A stretch of DNA of 64,000 bases from Nyssa sinensis (Eukaryota > Streptophyta > Magnoliopsida > Cornales > Nyssaceae): the NCBI GenBank assembly GCA_008638375.1, contig CM018048.1, positions 50,933,675 to 50,997,674 of the forward strand. Reading direction: 5' to 3'. Both the position numbers and the translations under genes were made by a program. The notes under the pieces are model-generated. The model made no database searches. It was not told the DNA's origin and saw only the letters and a program-made list of their open reading frames with translations. Numbering within the stretch: position 1 is the stretch's first letter; each line of letters opens with the position of its first letter. Shown in pieces: positions 34,001 through 45,900 of this stretch.

Positions 34001-35089
34001 CATTTTTTAAATAAATATTGATAAAAACCTTAAATTTATATTTATAAAAAATAAAAATAAGTTATTTACTTTAAATTTGTTTTTAAATAAAAAAATAAAA
34101 AAATCTTTAAAAAAAGTTAGAATAAATTGATGAAAATTAGAAAAATGTAAAAATAAATAAATAAAAGGGACAGTTTCATTATTTTGAAAAAAAATTTTGA
34201 CAAGATGAAAGTATCTATATATTATTTTATAAAATAAAATAGGTCAGTATAATCGTCATAAACTTCAAAAAAGATTGGCATAACTTATTATTGAAAAAAA
34301 AAAACAAGAGTTTATTGTGAATTTACTTTTACTGTGCAGAGTAATGATAAGTATAGTTGACATAGAAATCTTCAAACTTTTGTATTTTATAGCACAATTT
34401 TTTTTTTCTTGCCAAGTGAATGAGATATTCAAACAGATAAAAAAACTTGACTAATTTTTCTTTTCTTATATAAGATCATCACATTGTAGGATTGTTTAAC
34501 ACCTGAATTACTAATCTTGATTGGTGGCGGACTCCAAAAATGTAAGCAATAAGAATTGAACTTGCGAGTTTAAAAAAATAAGTGTTTTACAAGCTATCAT
34601 CGTTCCACTCGACAATCTCTTTTTAGGGTTTATAGCAGAACACGCTAATCACTACTGTTGGCAGCATTACTCTAATGTGCAAGGTTTTTAATTTTTTTTC
34701 CTAGGAACTTAAGCTTTCTTGTTTTGTAGCTTTTCAATTCTAACTATTGTTTTTAGTGACAGTCTCACAGATAACATTTCAAGTTTTGAATATTATTGTC
34801 TTTACAACTACCATGTGTGTTCAACATGGTGGTGTTGGAAATGAAATCAGCAGTCTTAAACTGGTGGTAGCCAGGAGCAGGAGAGGCAATGCAGTGGCCG
34901 ACCTAGACTTTGGACATTGGTGGGTAAAAATATAAAAAATTAAATTTAAGAAGACATTTTGTAAAAATATATAAAAAAAAAAATTAGGGAAAAATTCCTT
35001 TTTTAAAAAAAATTCATATAAAAAAGAGGTAAAAACAAATTAAAATATAAAAAATTGGGGATTGTGCCATTGCCCCTACCTCAGCACCT

Positions 35090-35112
35090 CCCCCCCCCCC
35101 CCCCCCCCCCCC
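35090..35112. repeat. C23 homopolymer
   Basis: Copy B counterpart of the C15-A15 junction at 5216-5245, here without the A run. Confidence 0.85.
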
Positions 35113-35300
35113 GACCCAAGACAGCCATTGAATGCGACAATAGGGTTGTAACATTGTTGGACTGCATTGGTTAGTGATGGACAAAAAAAGCCCTCTCTAT
35201 TACTTTAAATTTTCTTAAAAGTAGTTTAAATGCGTGCCACGTTATTTATTTTTTTAACTATTTAATAACATATACATGACGAGACATGTATTCAAATTAT

Positions 35301-35775
35301 ATTAAGAGAAATTGAGAAAAATATATAATGATGAACATTCTAATCTGGTTGGTGGTGTGTATTGACTTCGACTTAGTTATAGACCAAGATTAAGAGAAAT
35401 TGAAAAAAATATATTGATGCTGCACTTTTTTGCCCTGTCACACCATAGGTTCCCTAGCACAATATTGTCTCTAGCACTTTGCTGCTAATAGGTCTTATGG
35501 CTCATGACTTTGTTCTTCCAGGGAGTAAAATGCCTTGTGTTAGGAAGAAAGCAGCCTGAGATTTATAAACGACACCAGTGCCCGACTCCTAACCAATGTG
35601 GGACTCAAAGTGACACAACATATATAATGTTGAAAATTCTAATCTAGTTGGTGGTGTGTATTGACTTCGACATAGTTATAGACCAAGATTAAGAGAAATT
35701 GAGAAAAATATATAATGTTGAAAATTCTAATATGGTTGGTGATGTGTATTGACTTCGATATAGTTATAGACCAAG
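35301..35775. repeat. 88-bp tandem repeat, three units in copy B
   Basis: Units start at 35301, 35389 and 35688. The gap between the second and third starts is 299, which is 88 plus the 206-bp insertion and its 5-bp target duplication. Confidence 0.9.
35415..35620 (-). mobile_element. Solo LTR or TRIM-like insertion, 206 bp
   Basis: Begins TGATGCTGCAC and ends GTGACACAACA (TG...CA), flanked by the direct repeat TATAT at 35410-35414 and 35621-35625. The matching repeat units without it show the empty site. On the minus strand there is a TATA motif (TTTATAAATC) after gagtcccacattggttagg, a string I associate with short plant LTRs, so minus is the likely sense. No internal region is present. 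Confidence 0.8.
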
Positions 35776-37501
35776 AAGGGAAGGATGTTGAGAGCTGAGT
35801 TGGGCTACAACTCCCTCAAATTATAGATTTTTTTTTATATGTAAAAGTTTGAGCTTTTGAAAATTAACACATCCTAAAATTTTGGTTCAATACCGTTTTT
35901 ATCCAAAAATATGAGTTCAATAAAAGTTAAAAAAAAAAATGAAAAAGAATCGTTAAAAGCCAGTTACTGTGAAGATTGCTTGCATGTAAGTATATATGTT
36001 TGCATCAAGTAGCCAAAGATTAATATAAAGTTTGATTGTTTAATTGTATTTTATTTATTTTTGTAGCCTTCAGAAGTTCAAATTCTTGACCACAAACTCT
36101 TCCCCTCCATTTTTCTGTTGCTGAACTCCTAAATTCTCCTTTCTTAATCATCATTTCCTTTCCCTTCCAAAGTGCTACCACTGGGGTCATCTTCCTTTCC
36201 ACCATTGGCGCTGCCTTGACAGTAATGATGATGACAGTAGTTGTCATCATTGTCACTATCATTTCCACGATGACGATAAAATGATTATCATCATCATTGA
36301 GAATGTGGTCGCCATCACCCTTACAATCAAATCCTCTCTCTCTTATTCAATTCTTGATGGGCAGAAGCTTTGGAGAAGGATAACAATATGATGTTTGAGA
36401 AAAGATAATACTCGGCTCCATCCCAGATTGCCTAGCCACGTGTGTTCAATATAATTGGTCATGTACACAAAGTACATCACTATCATACAAAGTGTATTTT
36501 TATTAAAAAAATTCCTCCTATCTTATCTAGAGCAAGTATTTTCCGAGGCAGATTGGCCAACATTTCTTGATGATTTTGTGAATTTAGAAGTATATTTGCT
36601 TTCACTAATTAAAATATTCTAGGATAAAGAGAATAGGCAGAAGCTCAAGCAGACAATTGAGAGACCTAATGAAAACTGAAAAAGGTTAACCCTGACTATT
36701 AGAAAGGCATTGATAAATGGATTCCAAGATCCCCTTAACTCATTATGCATTAGGTAGTGTCCAGTGAATCTACAATTTCCAAGTGCATTTTAAGGCATTT
36801 TTAGGTCCCTAACCCGTGCCCTGATGGCAACTCTTATCAAGTCTCAGTAAATTTTGGATATTATTGCCATCCAATAGGCCATGAAAGTTTCATTCTAAAT
36901 GTTGGTGGAAAATAATTTCTAGGGGCTGTGTCTATCGAAAAATAACATTTAGAATGAAATCCATCAACCATAGAATTGCAAGTACTCCTAGGGGCTTTTA
37001 TCTTCCAAAAATAAATGAATGGATAAGAAGACAAACTAAGGGCTTGGTCCAAAATAGTATTTAGACACCTAAATGAATAGTTAGGATGTTCAAATTGGCA
37101 TTCTTCAATTTCTAATGGATAGTTCCATCATCACAAAGACAAAAGCAACGTATAGAGATGCCAAGGGAGACAGAGAACTTGAAAATTTTACAAAGTTAGA
37201 CAATATTCAAATCAGAATGCATAACTCAGATGGAAGCCAACTCCAGGAGTAAATAATACATCGAAATATTCTATAGAACAACAACAGCTAAAGAAGCCCA
37301 CCTAACATGCTAACTCAATAAACTACAACACAGAAAGAACCTCCACTGGAAATCAACATGCCGGTACTAGTAAACAATCATAAGTTTACAGAAAAACGAA
37401 CAAGGGGAACTGGTGAAGTGAGATTTTCATAAATTAGAGTTTAAAGGTAAATGTGGTCAGTAACAAACCTCAGATGGCATAATTTGCTGAGGACCTTTAG
37501 A

Positions 37502-40097
37502 TCACGATCCGGGCAGAGGTACATTAATATCAGTTGGTTTACCCCTTGAGTCTGGCGGCAATGAAGACCAGTTATCTCCACGGAAGGAAGAGGAAGATAA
37601 AAGGTTAGGTTTTGGGGCAGCTGAAGTGCGCTGCCCCTGCCCACCATATGGTTCTTCCATCTCTGCACTAGAAATAGGGATGGCAGCAGTTGGTGTGGCA
37701 GTTATTATGGACTCGGTTTTCTGTTTCTTGGGTTTTTGCTCATGCTGGTTTCCTGCTAGAAAACTGCCTACAACAATCTGATTTATAACAAAAATAGGAA
37801 AGATAATTACAATTCATATCAGCTCATAACAAAAAGGAACACATCCATAATTATAGTCACTCATTAAACATAAATTCAACCAAGAGGGCTTTGGAGGAGA
37901 CCCACAAGATCTCCCCTGCAATTAGCAGTTTCCAGCGCCCCCCCCCCCCCCCCAAAAAAAAAAAAAAAATCTCCCCAACAGGAAAAAAAAAAAAAAAACA
38001 CACCCAAAAAAAAAATAATCTGTCTCCCCGTGGAAGAAAGTTAGGAAGGAGGAAAATAGAATACCTGCACGGGGCTGGCAGCAACTAATAAACCAGCAAC
38101 TCCACCCCCTACAACGCGTCCATCTGGGCTTGCCAAAGAAACACTCATGCCACCAGATCTGTTCCTTATTCCTCCAGTCTCAGTTGGCATAAATGATCCA
38201 GTCAAGGAGAGTATCTCAAAACGGCCCTGAAAGAACAACAATGGGAAGAGATGGGGTTTGAGTCAATGACTATTAGAAAAAAGCTATGAGTGATGACAAT
38301 CAACAACCTAAGACCACGATGAAGGTTTTCATATTTGAATGTTTGATTCCTTGGGGCAATACAAATGATAGACAGCATAACCTCGTAACAATCCAATAGA
38401 TGAAATAAATTTTACCCACTTATAAGGGTTAGCATAAGAATTTAAAATTACATAGAATATCAAAGGTAGCATCAATAAGTGATGAGAAAGACCCATGACC
38501 AGGTAAGATATACCACTGGTTGGAGATCGGGCTGCCTCAAAAAGTTGCATTTTTTGTTTGGGCAGCAATTCTGATAACGGCAAGGAAGCGGAGGAATCCA
38601 TTGACCATCTCCTTGTCCGTTGTAAGGTGACGAGGGAGGTGTGGAGCATGATGCTTTCTTTATTTGGTATTAGTTGGGTGATGCCGGCTACAATCAAGGA
38701 GGTGTTAGGGGGATGGAAATGCAAAAGATTAAGGAAGGAGTTGAGAATGGTGTGGAAAATGACCCCCTCTTGTATTATGTGGAGCTTGTGGACAGAGAGG
38801 AACCGACAAATCTTTGAAAGAGTGGAGCTTTCTGTATGGCACTTAAAAGACAATTTTTTGAAGCTTCATTTTTTTGTGGAGAAAAGAACAATATCCTTTG
38901 TATTTAGATTCTCTAATAGATTTTGGGGAGGGATCTTAGGCTTTAATTGATGTAGTCAGTCCCCTTTTTTGTACATGGGTTCGCCCTCCTCGGGTCCTTT
39001 GTTTATATATAGATACGTACATTTACTGATAAAAAAAATACCACTGTGGTTCAAATCAAGTGGGCTGCAAGAGAAGGCAAATCCCTAAAAGAATGTGGGT
39101 TGAGGTAGAAAGAAGGCCTGAATGCTCATGATAGGAAATCTTGATATAAAAGATTTTCCAAAACAAAATTAATGTAGCCGATTCCACATAAGCACAATTA
39201 GGCAAAGATTATATTACACTTCACTAACCATCCCAATCATTTGCCCCACCATGCAGGTAATCATCATTCACTCTTTTTGGGACCATTTCAAGTCTTCTGC
39301 CATCATTCACATCCTTTTGGGTTGCACCTTCTTTTTACAAATTACAAACTCTTTTAAAGGTACTCTTTAATGGTGACTGCACACGACAACTACCCAAGTC
39401 GGTTTAGAAATTACTATTGTGCAGTGAACTAGAGTTTGTTTCTCTTTTGGTGCAGGTTCAGGTTTGATTATACCCCTCCACATTGAGCAACAAATCAGGT
39501 AATTCTAAGTATGATAAAGATGCTCATAAATCTAGTCCTCTCAAAACTGCCTCAAATTGACTATGAGACGGATTGAATAACACGGATCAAGTTGGTACAT
39601 GTTTACAGAATCAATGTTTTGACATGCACTTATCACTCCTTACTTGTCCCATGAATGGCCATTAATCTGAAATAACCACGTCTTCTCTCTCAACAATCAA
39701 CATCCTACTATCATAAGCAATTGATACTATCTCTAACCTCTCAAAGATGCAATCATGTCTTTCCCCTTGACTACTCCACTTCAGCCATACTAAAAATCTT
39801 TACTCAGCTCTTATCAATAATACCTGTCAGAAGGAGATATTGAAAGACAAAAAGAAAGAGAATAGTGGTGTTTGTTTTAAATCAACGAAAGAGCTCCTAC
39901 CTGAATTGGGGAAAGACGAGAAACTTCACCTTTAACTGAACTGAATAAATATTAGGCCAACAAGGTTAAATATTGCATATATCATCCAGAAAACATCACT
40001 TTCAACAAAATTACCAAGCCCCAAAGCCATAAATGTCCTTGTACCACATTTCTTTCTGACTGGGCTCACATTGATTGCATCTTGCAACAAGTCCTCC

Positions 40098-40128
<31 letters not shown>

Positions 40129-42790
40129 AAGTGATCTTTGCAAAACGTTTACCCAAGTGGTGACATTCACGAATGATCTGTTTGGCAGGCAGGAAGAGTG
40201 GGAGGAAGTAAGGACGAAAAAAAGGGATGGAGTTCCAATAATTTGGTAAGAGGGAAAGGGTAAAGGAATGATTTTTTATTTTTTGTTGGAGGGCTGCCCC
40301 TTTGGCCCACCATATTCCTTCCAAATTTGGGAAGGAAAGAGGAGGAAAAGGCTTCCCCCTCTTTTTATTTTATGTTTTCACCCTTAAAAAAGACCCACCT
40401 ATGATTTATAAAGGTATAATGGTGAAATCATACAATACTAATTTCCTCCCTTCCTCCCTTCTTTTCTGCTCAACCAACTATAAACACGAAAAGATCCTTT
40501 CCTTTCCTTAAAATTTATCCCTCCACCCCTCCTCCCTTTCCTTCCAACTTTCAATTTCTTGTGCCAAACAAAGCAGAAGACATTTAATCATGTAAACAAC
40601 TATAAGTTTTTGAATTTCCTTTACCATATTTTGAAGGAATGTGCTGAATTACTGCTGTATTCATACCTAAAATCCCCAGGCCATTTATCGAATGGGATTT
40701 AGCATTTCAAGAAGCAGATATCAGAGGAGAGGGAAAATAAAAAAGAAACTATTGATAATGCATATAAGAATTAATCAATCCTGCAGCCTCATAGAAAAAC
40801 ACTAAACATCTAGCAATCACATTATAATCACACTTCTAAGGAAAAAGTCTCATGTCAATAAGACGGGAAAAGAAAGAGAAGAACAGAGATGTGGCATTTC
40901 AAATATTATTCAGAATCTCCCCCATTTCATATGTTCAACATGGTTATGGCCGCTCTATTACCTAGAATTGTATTAAAAAAAATTATTAAATAAAGATGTG
41001 AAGACAAAATTTGTCAATTTTTCACGTTGACTAATTCTGATTCTAAAACATTGGTACATGTAAGTGTGTCAAGTGAGAACTTCTGACTACATCTATTCAA
41101 GCCTCAACGCGATTGAAGATTGAATACCCAAAGACTTCAATTGAGCAACGGATCTCTTGTGTTTAGGAATGGTAAGTGGATTTAGATACCTATTTGTTGA
41201 ATTAGGAGTTTAGGCACACACTTCATGAGTTCATGTGTTTATATTCATGCATTCATACACTTTACATCGCTTTACTTTTCATGCATAGGTCTTAATTTTA
41301 ACTTAGATTTAATTTAAAAAACATGTCTATAAAACTTAAAATTTTGTTTTGAAAGCTTTTCAACATATTAGATTGGTCTCATGACTTTTTGAAATAAGGT
41401 CAATCAAAATGAATTTTGAATATAATTTCTAGAATGACCAATCTGCACTATTTTAATCATAACTCAAAAAAAACACTTTGAATTTTGAAATGAGACCAAG
41501 TTTATATGAAAGTAGACTTCAAGAGCTTCACAATGATAATTAGAACGCCCCAATCCAACTTCATATGAGTGAGATATAACTGTTTGAAGTTGGGGCATGT
41601 ATGTTAGTGAAGTAATATGCGCCCGAACGGAGAAGCAAGCTGCATCCAATTGCATGTCTAGTTCGTTCTAACAGTCCATATTCTGTTTTTGTGTTTTCTT
41701 GCGTCCAAACAGTCCAAGACGTGTCCAAACATGTGGGCCACTGTTTTGTGTGTGATTTCTGATAGGAGAGTGAATTTTTGACGGGAAACTCTATTCCAAC
41801 TCAATTTAGGACTTCTCAAATTATAAATACACCTATCTAGGGCTAATCTTTAAGAAAAAGATGAGATAACATAAAAAATAAATAATACTTTAAGCCTCTT
41901 AGAGCCGTCATATACATCATATTTGTGATTCTCTCATTGAACTTTGTATTCTAATCATCTTCTTGAGAGTTTTTTTTGCATTCGATGAGTTTTATTCACA
42001 TCATATCTTGAGTGCTTGAGTGTTTTTGTATTCCATACATTTTGGAATCATCCTTAGAAACCATAAGACTACCTTTTTTATTTCCTACGGTCTTAAATCA
42101 CACAAGCGATCTCCTACGTTGTGGGTGACCAACAAAAGAAGAACGTACTTCCATTGCACAAGGAGTTACACACTGCTGCAGTGGTGGATCTGAAGATCGT
42201 AGATGGTGTTGTGGTTGTAAAAGGCTAATCGAGAAAAAAGCTAACAAAGAAAAGATCAAGCAGACTAGCGATAATCCACTAGTCCATGATAGATTAGTTG
42301 TTTGAGATACATATCTTTGTGGACTTGTATTGTGTTCATTATTGATTAATGGGTCTTTTGTAGCCGGTGAGTTTTATTCCACGTGAAGGTTTCCTAAGCA
42401 GGGTTGCTCCATTGTGACTTGGAAGTCACAGGTAAGAGTCGCAAAAACAACCTCTTCACTTGTGGGGGTAAGGCTACGTACATCCAACCCTCCTTAGATC
42501 CCGCAGTGGCGGGAGACTCGTGCACTGGGTTTGCCATTTTCATGCATGATTAAAATGAAACCTAAAATCAACGCTATTAAAATTGAGATTAATAATCCAT
42601 AAATATTACACTATTAATATAAACAAATAAATTTTCTTCCATATGTGATTTAATATCACTTAAAATTTATTCCTCACAAAATAAGTAAATGATCTTTACT
42701 TATCACAAAATAATAATAATAATAATACAAAAGTAAATGAAAAATGTCTTTAATCAAATGTTAATGATATAACAACCAACAAAAGCAAGG

Positions 42791-42827
<37 letters not shown>

Positions 42828-42919
42828 CAAGACTAACTTGATTCAACAAAGCTATAATGACCACTACTTAGGGCTGGCTACATGAATCCTTCTTTTCTGC
42901 TCTTTGTAGAGCCACATTG

Positions 42920-42957
<38 letters not shown>

Positions 42958-45900
42958 CACAGAGAGAGAGAGATGATGATGACGATATCTCACTGGCACA
43001 GGACAAGGAAACAGGACAGCAGGCTGATGTAAGGGATGCATGGACATTCAAGGGGAATGCATGTGCATGGCTGTTAATACATGAGGAGATTTTGACACAA
43101 TACAATTTGAAAAGGCTCAAAAACTGTCCCTGGATAGCTCTAGATTGTCACTGATATTTTCTTGAATCCTTCATTGATACAAGATGGTAATAATATTCAA
43201 AATTCCAAATATCTGATTAGATTATTCAAATTTCAACCAAAAAAATTCAGATGTGAAATAATAACATGTTGGATCTATGCATAGAAACATCTACCATTCT
43301 GAAAATGAATCAAGCACAACTAATTATGAAAATCAATCATTTTAAGAAAGAAAGAAATAGATGCAGCACCTCATATGTCAATGTACCCCCAGAAGAATCA
43401 GGTTGACGAAGTGTGACACTTGAAATTACACCATTTGCAGAAAGAATACATATTGCCCGAGGCCCTTGTTGAGAAAATGATATGACCTTCATGGTAACAT
43501 CCTAAAACCACCACAGGGAAAATCACCAGTGCAGTAATATTCAACTTAAACCAGTCTTAGATATAAGAAATGAGGCAATAGAAGTTACTCAAAACAGGTT
43601 AATAAAACCCTGATTTTGCAATCTTCTTTCTTGTTGCTCCTCTTTTGCCACATTAGTTTTCCTAGGATATGATTAACTATCAAAGCAATATGATATAAAA
43701 TGATGCAATGTAGGGATCAAGTTTGCTTGAAGTAAACCTGAATTTACATTTAATAGAGAGTCAAAGATGGCGTAAAATTTTATAGCGACAATAAGAAATG
43801 GTGGTCATACTGTGTAAACTTGACCATGTAAACATTGATAATTGTGCATTTTTTTAAGCCTCGAATCTAAACAAACCATTAAATGAAAAGCAACAAAATT
43901 TTCCTCTGTTCACATTTCATAGCCACAACAGCAGTTTCATATATTGGTGCCTCCAGAAAGAATAAAAGGAACTTGATGGAAACACAAACGCATAGAAAAT
44001 GAAAAGAAATTGAAACCCATTTATTCCTAGTCAGTCCGTAGTGGCATGCCAAATAAGATCTTGTTTTTCCTCTACACAATTTTCAGGACAGATTTTTGGC
44101 ATAAGAAAATAACTGATTTTTGACATTCACTCACAATAACTTCCCAAGATCTAAAACCATGGCAAGAAGAGCCCAGTAAATTTAAGAAGCCTATTTAAAT
44201 AGAGAGAGAGTATTATTCCACTAAAAGCCACTAATTATGTCAACACTTACCTCTCCAGAATTAACAGTGATGATATGAGGTGTGAAATTAGCACCAACAG
44301 AGCATGAAACCCAATCACCTACAAGAAAACATTGAAGATCAGCAACTTTGATATAAAACCTGCCCACCTGTGCAAACTTAAACAACTGAAACATACCATA
44401 AAGTTAATTAGAGAGATAAATCCAAGGAATTTGGGAATAATAAGTTTCCTTTTTTTGTGATAAGTGGATAACAAGTTCCCTTATAAAGCTTCCATCTTCT
44501 ATATATTTTACGGATAACTAGAAAACCTGCACTCCAGACCATCAAATATCATATAACATCACCAAACCATCTAGACCTTTATAATAGCTTCTCCTATTCT
44601 GTGTTTACAGGCATTGCTCATTAGTCCCAAAAAAGGAACTCTATTGATTAGAAAACAAGCCCCCAAGATAACCATATACTAAACGCTCAATAGCATAGTA
44701 ATTAACTTCTTTACTGGATAGTCATCAGCTGAAACTAATAGGTTTCTTTATGTCTACGTTAATGCAAAATAATCTGTTTTTGATGGATGTGAAACATATA
44801 TGAAGAGATATAAGCTTTTGGAGAAGGTTAAGGTTAAACAGATGGGATAACCGTGGGAATAAGTAGCGGAAAAAAATCTGAGTCATACCCAAAAATCCAA
44901 ATTGTGTAGTATTTTGATAGTGTATCAAATGTCCATCATGAATTCAAATCAACATATACAAATTATAATTACATATTGGCTAAGAAGTAGGAGATATGAC
45001 TCGGATACGACATGGACACGGACATGGATACGGCATTTTTTAGAGAAAAAAATAAAAATAAAAAACAAATACGTCAGGGATACGTTGACTATATAATAAA
45101 ACCTAATATTATTTCAATTAAAATTAGTATAAAAATACACAAATTATAAAAAAATATTATTAAGATATTAAAATAACAAAACCATTAAATACAAATTCAA
45201 GAATTTCTTCATATAACCAACAACATCCACGATTCAAAATTTCAAAACAAAATTTACTAACTACTAAATAGAATATATATATATATGTATACATATATAT
45301 ATATATACTAAGAAGCACGGATACAGATACGGGACACGAATACGACACGACACGTAGACATGTAGACACGTTATTTTTCAAAAAAGTAGGACACAGACAC
45401 GTTAGGGACACGTTTAATATATATAAATTTTTTATATGACCATATAATAAAAACCTAATGTTATTTTAATTAAACTTGGTATAAAAACACACAAATTTAA
45501 AAAATATTATTAAGACATTAAAATAATTAAGCCATTAAATAAAAATTAAAGAATTTTTTCATTTAATCATCAACATCCATGATTCAAGTGTTCGGACACG
45601 TGTCCGAGAGTGTCGGTGTCCGACACGGACACATAAACCAAAATAGAGTGTCCGTACTTTTTAGTGTATATATATATATATATATATAAACAAAAAGGAA
45701 AAATATTAAAAAAAGAAGATTAAAAAAGAACAAAAAACGTGTCCCAAACATTATCAAAACATGTCATAATATGCCTCTAGTGTGTCCATAACATGTCCGG
45801 GACGTGTCCAAAATTTAGAATATATATATATATATATATATATAAAATGAACAATCTTTTGTGCATGTCAACTTCTCATAGAACTACATTAACTATTTGT

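Larger units (their letters stand above)
31428..40455. repeat. Segmental duplication, copy B (holds AHL exons 4-5)
   Basis: Aligned with copy A over its whole length in the same orientation. It starts at atgctaat (31428), where copy A meets the window edge, and ends near 40455. Its right part is the 3' half of the AHL gene, including the distal 2.2 kb of intron 3. Differences from copy A: no 1359-bp gene segment (join at 32661-32665), an extra LTR-like insertion (35415-35620), a third 88-bp unit, an extra 592 bp (39187-39778) and no Tat element. Apart from the AHL exons I see no gene in it. Confidence 0.93.
38227..43369 (-). other. AHL intron 3 (5.1 kb, transposon-rich)
   Basis: Bounded by the GTGCTG donor and TTTCAG acceptor on the minus strand. 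It holds the LINE remnant (38500-39040), the duplication edge (about 40455), an LTR-like region (about 40960-42400), a SINE (42398-42541) and TA/TG microsatellites (42792-42972). 40456-40960 shows nothing recognisable. Confidence 0.85.

Noticed and set aside
35415..35620. Insertion as a piece of the Tat LTR, because both start TGATGC
   Set aside because: Only the first few bases agree; the rest, the length (206 against 548) and the right end differ.
42882..43154. ORFs on both strands over the (TG)n tract
   Set aside because: Generated by the microsatellite, and inside AHL intron 3.
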